A DNA stretch of 64,000 nucleotides from Anatilimnocola floriformis (GCF_024256385.1 NZ_JAMLFW010000001.1:2232001-2296000); one strand, 5' to 3'. Positions 44,001 to 52,325 are shown, numbered from the stretch's first letter. Notes: generated by a model from the letters alone, not told the origin. Numbers and translations are program-made.

Positions 44001-44227
44001 TCAGCCTCGCCTTCGGCGCGATGGCTGGTTACTGCGGCGTGGGAGTGACGCGTTACGTGAACGTCCGCGGCGGCCAGGTGACGACGCTCATCATTCCCTG
44101 GATTCCGATTCTCTACGGCTTTGCGATCACGCTGAGCCTCTGCCTGATCGCCTCGATCTGGCCTGCCATCCGCACAGCGTTCAAAGAGCCGCTTACGCTG
44201 CTGCAACAAGGCCGCACCGCGATCTAG
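41078..44227 (+). CDS. ABC transporter permease, FtsX/MacB type, with Gly/Arg-rich insert
   Basis: The 1049-residue protein has a first membrane helix near residues 20-40 and a large periplasmic MacB-PCD-like domain to about 345. An FtsX helix bundle follows (ISLLASLFIIFTTLSMGV, LGLVGWAGGLLAGWGLL), then additional helices near 500-600, a second periplasmic domain and a C-terminal FtsX bundle (VTSLGVINTVLASIRARKWDMGIMRSVG). It therefore carries two FtsX halves in one chain, as a LolC-LolE-type fusion would. Residues about 826-890 are low-complexity (GRGGGGRGRGG, then Ala/Glu repeats, then RGFGRGGGG), inside the second periplasmic part. It is paired with the LolD-like ATPase upstream. The substrate is unknown. 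Confidence 0.9.
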   Translation: MTVNDIGIVFKLLSAYARQHIGRTFLTLLSTVAAAAIVVWVVSSYDSLVEKFDDFADKYLGRYSLIVIPVPNEDAPSTPFGATLTLSEDVVAALRKDPSVAAVDAVFQTRASVTNLNAPPEPPPTPPKAEEKKTDEKGKAGDAKGATPPGQSQAAMNTMMRGRANRTPMLVGTDAIEPPYEMTEGKWLNSKDKESLQAVITSLSADALKLKVGDEVEVGSTFGRGEQMTLKIVGIVEQRQAAPQAGIIIGLPSRTMNSQPLQRGPASAALYVPVALAEKISGNKAAAAYAGVVLKPSANAAAFQQAWTDKFAADKTSAELQTLANVESELDQSSTSENVRAQAWSATGISLLASLFIIFTTLSMGVDERIRQFAVLRAVTCTKSQIALLIMLEGLALGLVGWAGGLLAGWGLLQLTMDTQSSAFLSYLWSTYIKYLPPDPRTQISGAASLGWWCVILSGLCAVGGSLAASILPAWKATRVRPLDALAPANRVPAFRFPWLATLCGFGLIAINPILVFYVPMPDTSRYLISALFGCTAMGIGFILLAPLAIIATERILGPVLALVLGLNPQLLSQQLSSNFWRTLGTSVALTLGLGLYVSMQVWGYSMLNPYMPGKWWPDMVAGLTPSGVPDAEIASIGDVPGIKKGQVVPIANQQVKFVDDITNSKKGVATSSRQDNCVMMGVDGELAFGGEKPMFDFRYVDGKREDVVKKFKTGGRYCVVPDHFARETNLKIGEKFAVRLPAEPDKSVEYEIAGVVNMNGWHWMSKGGLRNNGGGRSAGLMFAPIDTVRKDFDIKQVSFFWFNLDGTKTEDEVKESLQAIATKFYKPTGRGGGGRGRGGFGGGRAPAAEGAEVAAAGTEAAGAGAAGAAAATTPSPSPRGFGRGGGGANVQFRTVASVRAAMSDRAVGIFRILSRLPLITLYVTSLGVINTVLASIRARKWDMGIMRSVGVTRFQLFRLILAEALLIGIVACLLSLAFGAMAGYCGVGVTRYVNVRGGQVTTLIIPWIPILYGFAITLSLCLIASIWPAIRTAFKEPLTLLQQGRTAI

Positions 44228-44246
44228 CTCGGTGCCCGGACGAATA

Positions 44247-44270
44247 GACCGATTGCATGTTCGATCGGTC
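44247..44270. terminator. Hairpin after the permease gene
   Basis: GACCGAT (44247-44253) pairs perfectly with ATCGGTC (44264-44270) around a 10-base loop, 20 bp after the permease stop. No T-run follows, so termination would need a factor. Confidence 0.45.
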
Positions 44271-44339
44271 CTCTATGAGTGACTATCGACCACCCGAATT
44301 AGTGGCAATAAAGTGTGATATTTGGGCTGCGATATTGCG

Positions 44340-44391
44340 GTCGTTTCTTGACTCTAAGTCTTTCTAGTAAATGACTTGCGAAAGAAACGAC
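44340..44391. terminator. Interrupted long hairpin between convergent genes
   Basis: GTCGTTTCTT (44340-44349) and AAGAAACGAC (44382-44391) form a perfect 10-bp outer stem. AAGTC (44356-44360) and GACTT (44373-44377) form an inner 5-bp stem. The element lies between the permease (ending 44227) and the minus-strand gene ending at 44482, which suits a bidirectional terminator. Confidence 0.5.
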
Positions 44392-44481
44392 TCCTCTCAT
44401 CACCTGCAATATTCTGGGGGTATGAAAGGGGGGGCGGCCTCATCGCAGGCAAAAGGCCGGTGCCGAGTATCCGCCGTCAGC

Positions 44482-45303
44482 TCACGGCGACAAGCGCAGC
44501 TCAATCGGCCGGTGATCGCTGGTCGTTTTGTCGTCGGGGAAATCCTTGTCGCGCACGATCACCTTGCAAACCGGCTTCCAATCCTTGGCCGGTCCCGCGA
44601 CAAACGCAAAATCGAGCATCGAATCGGGATAGTTGTCCTTGCCATCGCCGTCGCGGTCGTCCCAATTGGTGTCGATCAGTTCGACCGGCTTGGCCCACGA
44701 CCAGATGTTGTCTCGCAAGATCTCCACGAAAGACTGGTTGCCTTTCGCGGTGCGAAAGTCGTAGTCCATGTTGAAGTCGCCGAGGGTGATGCAGGGGAGC
44801 GATTGAGCCCGTGCCCATTCGCGGAGCCCAATCGCCTGTTCGTTACGAGCCTTCTCGTTCCCGCGGGCTAGGTGATTGGCGACGACCAGAAAATCCTTCT
44901 TCGTTTCGCGTTCTCGTAAATGAGCCATCAACGGCGAACGAAGGTTCCCGCTGTTGAGAACATGGTCCTCGAATCGGTTCATCTCCGCCTTGCGGATGAG
45001 TTCAAACCGTTTGCTGTTAAAGACGATCTGCAGCCGGTCGTCTTTGCCGCTCGCTCCATCCACTGCCTCGTAGTCCTCGCCACACGCCAACTTGTACTTG
45101 CCCATCGCCGCCGGATCGACTTCCGAGAAGGCATACACGTCATAGCCACGAAGTTTGGTCAGTTGCTCGGCGATGACGACGGGATCGCTACCGCCGGATT
45201 CGAGATTCCAGGCCAGGAAGCTGATCTGCTTCGTGGCCGGCTCGGCGGCGTATCCCAGCGAAGCAAGCGAAAGAACGGCCGCCATGAGGATTTGCAAACG
45301 CAT
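44482..45303 (-). CDS. Secreted endonuclease/exonuclease/phosphatase-family protein
   Basis: A 273-residue protein with signal peptide MRLQILMAAVLSLASLGYAAE. It has the EEP-fold motifs: SFLAWNLESGG near the mature N-terminus, FSEVD (metal-binding glutamate), VVANHLARG, CITLGDFNMDYDF (Asp/Asn pair) and TSDHRPIELRL at the C-terminus (the catalytic His). Most DNase I-like catalytic residues are therefore present. Substrates in this family range from nucleic acids to phospholipids and inositol phosphates. Export suggests extracellular nucleic acid or phosphoester breakdown. DGDGKDNYPDSMLDFAF is a short Asp-rich loop that may bind calcium. Confidence 0.88.
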   Translation of the reverse strand: MRLQILMAAVLSLASLGYAAEPATKQISFLAWNLESGGSDPVVIAEQLTKLRGYDVYAFSEVDPAAMGKYKLACGEDYEAVDGASGKDDRLQIVFNSKRFELIRKAEMNRFEDHVLNSGNLRSPLMAHLRERETKKDFLVVANHLARGNEKARNEQAIGLREWARAQSLPCITLGDFNMDYDFRTAKGNQSFVEILRDNIWSWAKPVELIDTNWDDRDGDGKDNYPDSMLDFAFVAGPAKDWKPVCKVIVRDKDFPDDKTTSDHRPIELRLSP

Positions 45304-45381
45304 CAGGTTCCCTTTCCGTTGTTCTGAAGTGCATCAATTAGTCTACTGCTGACCGTTTGCATTTGGTCACCGTGCTGGGAA

Positions 45382-45410
45382 GTTTTCGGGAATGTCCGGT
45401 TGGCGAAAAC
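45382..45410. other. Inverted repeat in divergent upstream region
   Basis: GTTTTCG (45382-45388) and CGAAAAC (45404-45410) form a perfect 7-bp inverted repeat with a 15-bp spacer. It lies in the 248-bp region between the divergent gene starts at 45303 and 45552, a plausible operator position. Confidence 0.4.
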
Positions 45411-45434
45411 AACAAGCCCGCTCCGGAAAAAGGT

Positions 45435-45463
45435 TTGCGGCGTTTTTTCGCGACAGATATAGT
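45435..45463 (+). promoter_or_regulatory. Candidate sigma-70-type promoter for the cytochrome c-WD40 gene
   Basis: TTGCGG (45435-45440) and TATAGT (45458-45463) are separated by exactly 17 bp. The -10 matches five of six consensus bases, the -35 only the first three. It would give a leader of about 80 bases before ATG 45552. Confidence 0.4.
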
Positions 45464-45551
45464 AAATGGATTGATTCCCTCACCGGTGTTTCTGCTCTGG
45501 GCAGAGCCGGCCCGCCTGCATTGTCCCTTCCCTCCCCCAGCGAGACCTGGC

Positions 45552-46955
45552 ATGGTTCGGAATCTGTTGGTTGCGCTCGCGCTTCCTCTACTGGCGATCG
45601 GCGATGCTGCCGCCGCAGAGCCCGCGGCGAGTGGCGAGATCAGCTACTTCAAGCAAGTCCTGCCGATCTTTCGAGCCAAGAACTGTACCGGTTGCCATCA
45701 ACCGGCGAAGCGCGGCGGCGACTACGTGATGACCGACTTTGCCACGCTGTTGAAGGGAGGCGAGAGCGGCACCGCAGCCGTTGTGGCCGGCAAACCAGCC
45801 GAAAGCGAGTTGATCGCGCAGATCACGCCCAAGGACGGCAAAGCCGAGATGCCGAAGGACGGCACGCCGGTAACCGATGCCGAGCTGACGCTAATCAAGA
45901 AGTGGATCGAACAAGGAGCCAAGAACGACACGCCGGCCTCGAACGCTCAGCGCTACGATGCCGAACATCCGCCGGAGTATCTCGCCCCGCCCGTACTGAA
46001 GGCCGTCAAGTTTTCTCCCTCGGGCGATGTGCTCGCAGTGGCCGGTTATCACGAAGTGCTGCTGCACAAACCCGATGGCAGTGGACTCATCGCGCGGCTC
46101 ATCGGCGAGTCGGAACGGATCGAAGCCATCGCCTTTTCGCCCGATGGCACGCAGCTCGCTGCCTGCGGCGGTTCGCCGGGCCGGTTCGGCGAAGTACAAA
46201 TCTGGGACATCGCCAAGCGCGAGCTGAAGCTCTCAAAGATCATCGGCTATGACACAATCTACGGAGTGAGTTGGTCGCCAAACGGCAAGGTCGTCGGCTT
46301 TGGCTGTCCCGATAACACGATGCGCGGCATCGATCCCGCGACTGGCGAGCAAGTTCTCTTCAACGGCGCTCACAACGACTGGGTGCTCGACACGGTCTTC
46401 TCGGTCAACAGCGATCACATCATCACTGTCAGCCGCGATATGTCGATGAAGCTCGTCGAAGTTGGCACGCAACGGTTCGTCGACAATCTCACCAGCATCA
46501 CACCCGGAGCGCTGAAGGGTGGCTTGATCGCCATCGACAGGCATCCCACCAAGGACGAACTCGTCTGCGGCGGCGCCGATGGTGAACCGAAAATTTTCAA
46601 GATGGTGCGAACCGAGGCTCGCAAGATCGGCGATAACGCCAACCTGCTGAAAGAATTTCCGGCGCAACCCGGCCGTATCTTCGGCGTGGCGTACAACAAG
46701 GACGGTAGCCGAATTGCGGCTGGCAGCAGTAAAGATGGCCGCGGCGAAGTGCGAGTTTATGACACGACCAATTTCCAGCAAGTCTGGAAAGTCGAAGTTC
46801 CCGAAGGGGGCGTGTACACCGTCGACTTCCGCGCCGACGGCCAGTCGCTAGCGGTCGGTGGTTTCGACGGAGAAGTGCGGCTGCTGAATACTGCCGATGG
46901 CAGCCTGATTACGAAATTTCTGCCGGTGACGATCAAGCAAACGGCAGCGAAGTAG
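45552..46955 (+). CDS. Exported c-type cytochrome fused to WD40-like repeats
   Basis: ATG 45552 is chosen because it begins a signal peptide (MVRNLLVALALPLLAIGDAAAA), although the frame is open upstream. A planctomycete-type cytochrome c domain follows, with one heme motif CTGCH (Cys45, Cys48, His49) and a MPKDGTPVTDAEL segment that probably supplies the methionine ligand. The rest of the 467 residues is a WD40-like propeller (KFSPSGDVLAVAG, FSPDGTQLAACGG, FRADGQSLAVGGFDGEVRLL). Such proteins are encoded beside DUF1549/DUF1553 proteins in planctomycetes. Here that partner follows at 47067, across an inverted-repeat element. Confidence 0.9.
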   Translation: MVRNLLVALALPLLAIGDAAAAEPAASGEISYFKQVLPIFRAKNCTGCHQPAKRGGDYVMTDFATLLKGGESGTAAVVAGKPAESELIAQITPKDGKAEMPKDGTPVTDAELTLIKKWIEQGAKNDTPASNAQRYDAEHPPEYLAPPVLKAVKFSPSGDVLAVAGYHEVLLHKPDGSGLIARLIGESERIEAIAFSPDGTQLAACGGSPGRFGEVQIWDIAKRELKLSKIIGYDTIYGVSWSPNGKVVGFGCPDNTMRGIDPATGEQVLFNGAHNDWVLDTVFSVNSDHIITVSRDMSMKLVEVGTQRFVDNLTSITPGALKGGLIAIDRHPTKDELVCGGADGEPKIFKMVRTEARKIGDNANLLKEFPAQPGRIFGVAYNKDGSRIAAGSSKDGRGEVRVYDTTNFQQVWKVEVPEGGVYTVDFRADGQSLAVGGFDGEVRLLNTADGSLITKFLPVTIKQTAAK

Positions 46956-46964
46956 AACGACGAA

Positions 46965-47049
46965 AGTAGCTGAATTCGCCAGAATTCAGTTGCGAGAACA
47001 TTGAGCCAACTCGAAGAAGCATTTCGGAATTCTGGCGAATTCCGCTACT
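46965..47049. repeat. Dispersed inverted-repeat element, copy 1
   Basis: The left arm 46965-46987 begins AGTAGCTGAATTCGCC. It is the reverse complement of 47027-47049, which begins GAATTCTGGCGAATTC, with one mismatch over 23 bp. The spacer is 39 bp. The left arm is identical to that of the element at 62418. It starts 10 bp after the cytochrome gene stop and ends 17 bp before the next start, so it would form a hairpin inside the probable bicistronic mRNA. Confidence 0.9.
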
Positions 47050-47066
47050 GTTTGAGGTCAACGGAT

Positions 47067-50000
47067 ATGCATACCAAACAAACCTTCTGCTGGTTGTGCT
47101 GGCTCACGGCCCTTCCTATTGCTTTGATGCTGCTGATGTCGGCCGCCCGTGGCGAGGAATTGCCGGCTGGGCTGAAGGTCGTCGCCATCGAACTGCGGCC
47201 GACTTCGGCGGAGCTGAAGCACCGCTTTGATTACCGACAGATTCTCGTCACCGGCAAATTAGCAACCGGCGAGAGCGTCGATCTCACTCGTATCGCCAAA
47301 GCGACACTGCAAGGCGACATCGCCACGATCTCTGCCGACGGCCAACTGCGGCCGACGGCGAATGGCAACGGCGAATTGGTTTACACCTACGGCGAACTGA
47401 CGGCGAAACTGCCGATTACGTCGAGCGGTTTTGAAACTTCGCAGCCGATCAGTTTTGTGCGCGACGTACAGCCGATCCTCTCGCGCACGGGTTGCAACCA
47501 GGGAACTTGTCACGGCGCGAAGGATGGCAAGAACGGTTTCAAGTTGTCACTCCGCGGTTATGACGCGATTTACGATCATCGCGCGCTGACCGATGATCTC
47601 GCGGCTCGGCGCTTCAATCGAGCGAATCCCGATCAGAGTCTGATGCTGCTGAAAGCCACCGGCTCGACGCCGCACGTCGGCGGTGTGCGGATGAATGTCG
47701 ATGATCCCTATTACAGCTTGCTCCGGGAATGGATCACGCAGGGCGTGAAGCTCGATCTAAAGGCCGCTCGGGTCACCAAGATCGATGTCTACCCGCTGAA
47801 CCCCATCGTGCCGCTGCCGGGAATGAAGCAGCAAGTGACCGTCACCGCGACGTACGCCGATGGTTCGACCCGCGATGTCACTCGCGAAGCCTTCATCGAG
47901 AGTGGCGACATTGAACGCCTCGAAGCCGACACCAAGGGAGTGCTCACCACGCTCCGCCGCGGCGAATCACCGGTCCTCATTCGTTACGAAGGAGCCTACG
48001 CGGCGACGACGATCATTTGCATGGGCGATCGCAGCGGCTTCGCTTGGCAGCAACCGGGTTCGAACAACTACATCGATGACCTCGTCTACAAAAAGCTGCA
48101 GCAGGTAAAAGTCCTGCCAAGCGAACTTTGCAGCGATGACGAGTTCATCCGCCGGCTGTATATCGATATCACCGGCCTGCCGCCAACCTCCGCGCAAGCC
48201 AAAGCATTTCTCGATGACAATCGCGATAGCCGTGCGAAACGCGACGCTCTCGTCGATCAACTCGTCGGCAGCAGCGAATACGTCGAGAACTGGACCAACA
48301 AATGGGCCGACATGCTGCAGGTGAATCGTAAGTTTCTCGGCGAAGAGGGCTCGGTCGCCCTCCGCAACTGGATCAAGAACGCGATCGCCACCAACAAGCC
48401 CTACGATCAATTCGCCCGCGAGGTCCTCACCGCCCAAGGCTCGAATCTGGAGAATCCGCCGGCTGCGTACTTCAAAGTGCTCCGCGACGCCGAGAACGCG
48501 ATGGAGAACACCACGCACCTCTTCCTGGCCGTCCGCTTTAACTGCAACAAGTGCCACGACCATCCGTTCGAGCGTTGGACGCAGGATCAGTATTACAGCA
48601 TGGCTGCGTACTTTGCGCAGATTGGCCGCAAGGAAGATCCGCTCTTCAACGGTCAAAAGATCGGTGGCTCGGCCGTCGAGGGGGCCGCTCCGCTAGTGGA
48701 AGTAATCTTTGATGCCAAGGGTGGCGACATCAAGCACAATCGTACCGGCGAGATCAGCCCGCCGTCGTTCCCCTACGTGCATGGCGATGTAGCACCCACG
48801 ACGGCTTCTCGTCGCGCTCAACTCGCGCAGTGGATGACGTCGAAAGAGAATCAGTACTTCGCCAAGAGCTACGCAAACCGTCTGTGGGGCTATCTCTTCG
48901 GCGTCGGCATCATCGAGCCGATCGATGATATCCGCGCTGGCAATCCGCCGACTAATCCAGAATTGCTCGATGCGCTCACTACCGAGTTCGTGAAGTCCGG
49001 TTTCGATACGCAGCACATGCTCCGCACGATCTGCAAGTCGCGTACGTATCAACTGTCGGTAAAGACCAATAAGTGGAACGAAGACGACGGTATCAACTAT
49101 TCGCACGCCTTGCCGCGGCGACTGACGGCGGAAACGCTCTTCGATGCGATTCACGTGGCCACCGGCTCGACGCCGCGGCTGCAAGGAGTGCCGGTCGGCT
49201 TTCGCGCGGCGCAAATTCCTGACGCCGGCATTTCCGATCCATTCCTCGATGACTTCGGCAAGCCTGTTCGCGAGAGCAGCTGCGAGTGCGAACGCTCGTC
49301 GGGCATGGTTCTGGGCCCGATTTTGAAACTTATCAACGGTCCGACGGTTTCCAACGCGCTCGCCGATCCGCGCAGTCAGCTCAACGAGTTTGTGAATAAC
49401 CAGCCGGACGATGAGAAGCTGATTCGCGAAGTCTTCCTGCGGTTCCTGGCCCGCGAGCCTTCGGCGGCGGAGATCAAGTATTCGATCGAAGCCTTGAAGG
49501 CCACTTCGGGCGAAGTCGAGAAGGCTCAAAAAGCCTTGGCGGATTACGAAGCCACACTTCCCGCCAAAGTTGCCGCTTGGGAAGAAACGGCGGGCAAGCC
49601 AGCCGTTTGGACAGCGCTCGACATGGCCGAAATGAAGTCTGCCGTCGGTGGCACGTTCAAAAAGAACGAAGACAAGTCGATCAGCGTCACCGGCACGGCG
49701 GGTAAGGATACTTACACGCTCACCGCGCCCATCGACGTCGCCGGCATCACCGGCATTCGGCTCGAAGCGCTCGCCGATCCGGCGCTCCCCGCGGGCGGTC
49801 CCGGTCGGGCGATGAACGGTAATTTTGTGCTCAACGAATTCAAAGTTGCGATCGCGCCCAAAGACGATCCGACCAAAAACGAAGTAGTCACGCTGCAAAA
49901 CGCCACGGCTGACTTCAGCCAGGCCTCTTGGGCCGTGGTCGGCGCCATCGATGGCAACGACGCGACCGGTTGGGCGACTTCGCCGCAGTTCGGCAAGGAC

Positions 50001-50378
50001 AACGTCGCGATCTTTGAAACAAAAAACAATGTCGATGGCAGCGGCAAGGTGCTGACCTTCACCATGCTGCAGCAATACACCGATGGCCAGCATTTGCTGG
50101 GCAAGTTTCGTTTGAGCGTGACGACCTCACCGCGTCCAATTAGCGGCGGCAAGTTGCCCGACGCGATTGCCGCGATCGTTGCTACTCCCAAAGGCAAGCG
50201 AACGGCGGAGCAGAACAGCGCGCTCACGTCGCATGTGCTCGGTCAGGACGGCGAACTTGCTCGCTTGAAGAACGCAGTCGCGCAAGCTCAGGATGCGACC
50301 AAAAACGCCCGGCTGATCGGCGTGCAGGATCTGGCTTGGGCCCTGATCAACAGCCCAGCGTTCTTGTTCAACCGCTGA
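47067..50378 (+). CDS. DUF1549/DUF1553 exported protein with cytochrome-like and Ig-like domains
   Basis: ATG 47067 begins a signal-like leader (MHTKQTFCWLCWLTALPIALMLL minus its last residues); starting further upstream would translate the inverted repeat. The order over 1103 residues starts with a BIG2-like domain (to about 120). A heme-type segment GCNQGTCHG follows, with a CX4CH spacing (Cys143, Cys148, His149), then a second BIG2-like domain (235-318). DUF1549 spans about 335-520 and includes CNKCHDHPFE (Cys493-His497). DUF1553 contains SYANRLWGYLFG, and a galactose-binding-like insert (about 860-1010) interrupts its C-terminal part. The family is abundant in planctomycetes and its reaction is not established. 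It is paired with the upstream cytochrome c-WD40 gene. Confidence 0.9.
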   Translation: MHTKQTFCWLCWLTALPIALMLLMSAARGEELPAGLKVVAIELRPTSAELKHRFDYRQILVTGKLATGESVDLTRIAKATLQGDIATISADGQLRPTANGNGELVYTYGELTAKLPITSSGFETSQPISFVRDVQPILSRTGCNQGTCHGAKDGKNGFKLSLRGYDAIYDHRALTDDLAARRFNRANPDQSLMLLKATGSTPHVGGVRMNVDDPYYSLLREWITQGVKLDLKAARVTKIDVYPLNPIVPLPGMKQQVTVTATYADGSTRDVTREAFIESGDIERLEADTKGVLTTLRRGESPVLIRYEGAYAATTIICMGDRSGFAWQQPGSNNYIDDLVYKKLQQVKVLPSELCSDDEFIRRLYIDITGLPPTSAQAKAFLDDNRDSRAKRDALVDQLVGSSEYVENWTNKWADMLQVNRKFLGEEGSVALRNWIKNAIATNKPYDQFAREVLTAQGSNLENPPAAYFKVLRDAENAMENTTHLFLAVRFNCNKCHDHPFERWTQDQYYSMAAYFAQIGRKEDPLFNGQKIGGSAVEGAAPLVEVIFDAKGGDIKHNRTGEISPPSFPYVHGDVAPTTASRRAQLAQWMTSKENQYFAKSYANRLWGYLFGVGIIEPIDDIRAGNPPTNPELLDALTTEFVKSGFDTQHMLRTICKSRTYQLSVKTNKWNEDDGINYSHALPRRLTAETLFDAIHVATGSTPRLQGVPVGFRAAQIPDAGISDPFLDDFGKPVRESSCECERSSGMVLGPILKLINGPTVSNALADPRSQLNEFVNNQPDDEKLIREVFLRFLAREPSAAEIKYSIEALKATSGEVEKAQKALADYEATLPAKVAAWEETAGKPAVWTALDMAEMKSAVGGTFKKNEDKSISVTGTAGKDTYTLTAPIDVAGITGIRLEALADPALPAGGPGRAMNGNFVLNEFKVAIAPKDDPTKNEVVTLQNATADFSQASWAVVGAIDGNDATGWATSPQFGKDNVAIFETKNNVDGSGKVLTFTMLQQYTDGQHLLGKFRLSVTTSPRPISGGKLPDAIAAIVATPKGKRTAEQNSALTSHVLGQDGELARLKNAVAQAQDATKNARLIGVQDLAWALINSPAFLFNR

Positions 50379-50387
50379 GGTCCGCGG

Positions 50388-51395
50388 ATGGAATCGAATG
50401 CCGAGTCACAATCCATCGCGGAATCTCCGCTCACGCCGCTGGGGCAGCAGATTCTGCGCGACCATGGCAAACCCTCGGTCCTAATCGAACCGGTTAGCGA
50501 CGAACCGGTGGCTAGTTACCTGCCCTCCACGACTATCTTGTGGCTGGCCCTGCCGTTCTGCGTCGTCAATTTTCTAATCGGTCCAATTGCGACACTCAAG
50601 AACTATTTTTCATATCCGCTGCGCGGCGTGTGGTTCGCATTATTCGCCAGCTGGATGGGTGTGATTGCGTCTCAGGCCACATTCTGGAATCTTTATTTCA
50701 GCCTCAGTTCGGAATCTTTGTACCGGCGAATATCCATCCTCACGCCACTGGTTATCCTGGGCGGCGGTGCCGGACTGCTGGGGTTTGCGTTCGCAGCCTG
50801 GTATGAAGAATGGCGAGTCGGCGACCTGGAGTGGTGGGAGAACGGGGCCCGATTTTATTGCCTTTTGCCGATCATCATGGTCACGGGACAGGCCCCGTTT
50901 TTTGCTTGTCGCATGTTCGGCTGGTCACTGCGCCCCGTGAACGCATCAAGTGTTCCCACTGCCGATCATTCAAACCAGCCGATGTCGATCGCCGACTTGT
51001 TGCTCGCGACCGCTGCCGTGGCCGGCGCGTTTACGGCGATTCGCATCGCGCCGACCAGCACCTTTACCAAGCCCGAAGAATTCTGGCTGATGGCTGCAGT
51101 CTTTTGCTGCCTCGCAAGCTGCTGCTCCTTGTTTGGCGGCGTGCCGTTGCTGGTGCTGCTGCACTACGTCCGCCATCCGCTCTTGAGATTCCTTTGGATC
51201 GTGGTCGTCCTGCTGGTTGGATTTGTGGTCGCTTGCCTCATCCTCGTCTACTTCAGTGGCTGGGATGAACTTTTCAATGAAGCCCTTTTTAACTCGCTGA
51301 TGTTCAGTGGAATCTTGCTGTGGTTTGTCGCGGCGCTATACAGCCACTTGTACTTGTTGCGACGGTTCGGCTGGGCAGTGGCGCCACGACCGTAA
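50388..51395 (+). CDS. Multi-pass membrane protein of unknown function
   Basis: The 335-residue product starts with a polar 45-residue segment, then has about seven hydrophobic helices. Examples are ILWLALPFCVVNFLIGPI, YPLRGVWFALFASWMG, LVILGGGAGLLGFAFAAW, IADLLLATAAVAGAFTAI, FWLMAAVFCCLASCC and LWIVVVLLVGFVVACLILVYF. No catalytic or transporter motif is recognised. It begins 10 bp after the DUF1549/1553 gene and is probably the last gene of that operon, which is the only functional hint. Confidence 0.65.
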   Translation: MESNAESQSIAESPLTPLGQQILRDHGKPSVLIEPVSDEPVASYLPSTTILWLALPFCVVNFLIGPIATLKNYFSYPLRGVWFALFASWMGVIASQATFWNLYFSLSSESLYRRISILTPLVILGGGAGLLGFAFAAWYEEWRVGDLEWWENGARFYCLLPIIMVTGQAPFFACRMFGWSLRPVNASSVPTADHSNQPMSIADLLLATAAVAGAFTAIRIAPTSTFTKPEEFWLMAAVFCCLASCCSLFGGVPLLVLLHYVRHPLLRFLWIVVVLLVGFVVACLILVYFSGWDELFNEALFNSLMFSGILLWFVAALYSHLYLLRRFGWAVAPRP

Positions 51396-51410
51396 TCCGC
51401 GACGCGGACT

Positions 51411-51779
51411 TTACTTTTCGCTCTTCAGCTTCTTAATCCACTCTTCCACAATCGCGATGTCTTCATCGCTGAGCTTGCCTGATGGCGGCATTTGATAGTC
51501 GGCTTCTTCGTAGCGTAGCGCCTTCAAGATAAAGCTGTTCTCCGGTTCGCCGGGTACAACGGCTGGACCGGTGGAGCCCCCCTTGAGAATGTCGGCCAAG
51601 GTGTCGAGCTTCAAGCCGCTCTTCACTTCCTCCGCCTTCGCCGAGTGGCAATCGAAACATTTACGGGCAAGCAGCGGCCGCACTTTGCTGGTGAAGATCT
51701 TTTCAGCGTCATCGGCGCGCACGCTCGAAAACGAACAAGCAATGGCGATGGCAACGGCGATGTAAGATAGGCGTGACAT
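51411..51779 (-). CDS. Small exported planctomycete-type cytochrome c
   Basis: ATG 51779 is chosen because it begins a signal peptide (MSRLSYIAVAIAIACSFSSVRA); the frame extends to 51896 but would overlap the divergent RidA gene. The mature protein of about 100 residues has one heme motif CFDCH (Cys41, Cys44, His45), GLKLDTLADILKGG, and MPPSGKLSDEDIAIVEEWI, the usual methionine-ligand region. It matches the stand-alone cytochrome C domain seen fused to WD40 or DUF1549 proteins in planctomycetes. It probably carries electrons in the periplasm; the partner is unknown. Confidence 0.88.
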   Translation of the reverse strand: MSRLSYIAVAIAIACSFSSVRADDAEKIFTSKVRPLLARKCFDCHSAKAEEVKSGLKLDTLADILKGGSTGPAVVPGEPENSFILKALRYEEADYQMPPSGKLSDEDIAIVEEWIKKLKSEK

Positions 51780-51855
51780 ACGAAAATTAGAACACCAGCC
51801 ACCCTCGTTTGCTACCGCTACGATTCGCGATTTTTGCGAGATATATTGACCAGCT

Positions 51856-52254
51856 ATGCCAACCGAATACCTCAATCCGAAAACGCTTTGCCCCACCTTC
51901 GGCTGGACGCACGTCGCCGTCTCGTCCGGCCAGCGAACGATCTACATCTCGGGTCAGGTCGCCGTTGATGAACAAGGAAAGGTCGTCGGCGTGGGCGACA
52001 TGAAAGCGCAAACCGAGCAGGCCTTTCGCAATGTGCAACTCGCGCTCGAAGCCGCCGGCGCGACCTTTGCCGATGTGGTGAAGACCAGCCTGTTTGTCGT
52101 TGGTCTCAAGCCCGAGCACGTACCGCTGATTCGTGAAGTGCGGGCTCGCTATGTGTCGAAAGAGACGCCGCCCACCAGCACGCTCGTGGGTGTGAGCGCG
52201 TTGGTCGGGCCGGAATGGCTGATCGAAATCGAAGCCATTGCGGTGCTTCCCTAG
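51856..52254 (+). CDS. RidA-family (YjgF/UK114) protein
   Basis: The 132-residue protein has the family landmarks: SSGQRTIYISGQVAVDEQGKVVG near the N-terminus, QTEQAFRNVQLALEAAGATFADVVKTS, the conserved Arg in REVRARYV, and PPTSTLVGVSALVGPEWLIEIEAIAVLP at the end (the TLVGV-LIEIEAIA region forms the trimer active site). RidA proteins hydrolyse reactive enamines or imines made by PLP enzymes. The substrate-binding arginine is present, so deaminase activity is plausible. It is divergent from the small cytochrome gene, with a 76-bp gap. Confidence 0.93.
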   Translation: MPTEYLNPKTLCPTFGWTHVAVSSGQRTIYISGQVAVDEQGKVVGVGDMKAQTEQAFRNVQLALEAAGATFADVVKTSLFVVGLKPEHVPLIREVRARYVSKETPPTSTLVGVSALVGPEWLIEIEAIAVLP

Positions 52255-52271
52255 CGATAGCACGCTATATC

Positions 52272-52314
52272 TTGCGGTATTGCCGCGGGGCCATATGTCG
52301 CTCGGTTGCGGTAT
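52272..52314 (+). promoter_or_regulatory. Direct repeat upstream of the kinase gene
   Basis: TTGCGGTAT occurs at 52272-52280 and again at 52306-52314, starts 34 bp apart, directly ahead of the kinase start at 52326. The second copy includes a TATGAT hexamer that could serve as a -10. It may be a regulatory site; the evidence is only the repetition and position. Confidence 0.3.
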
Positions 52315-52325
52315 GATATGGGGCT

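Noticed and set aside
47001-47066. Upstream start for the DUF1549/1553 gene
   Set aside because: It would translate the right arm of the inverted repeat; ATG 47067 begins a hydrophobic leader.
48693-50093. 466-codon minus-strand frame over the DUF1549/1553 gene
   Set aside because: Shadow frame; the plus-strand domain architecture is unambiguous.
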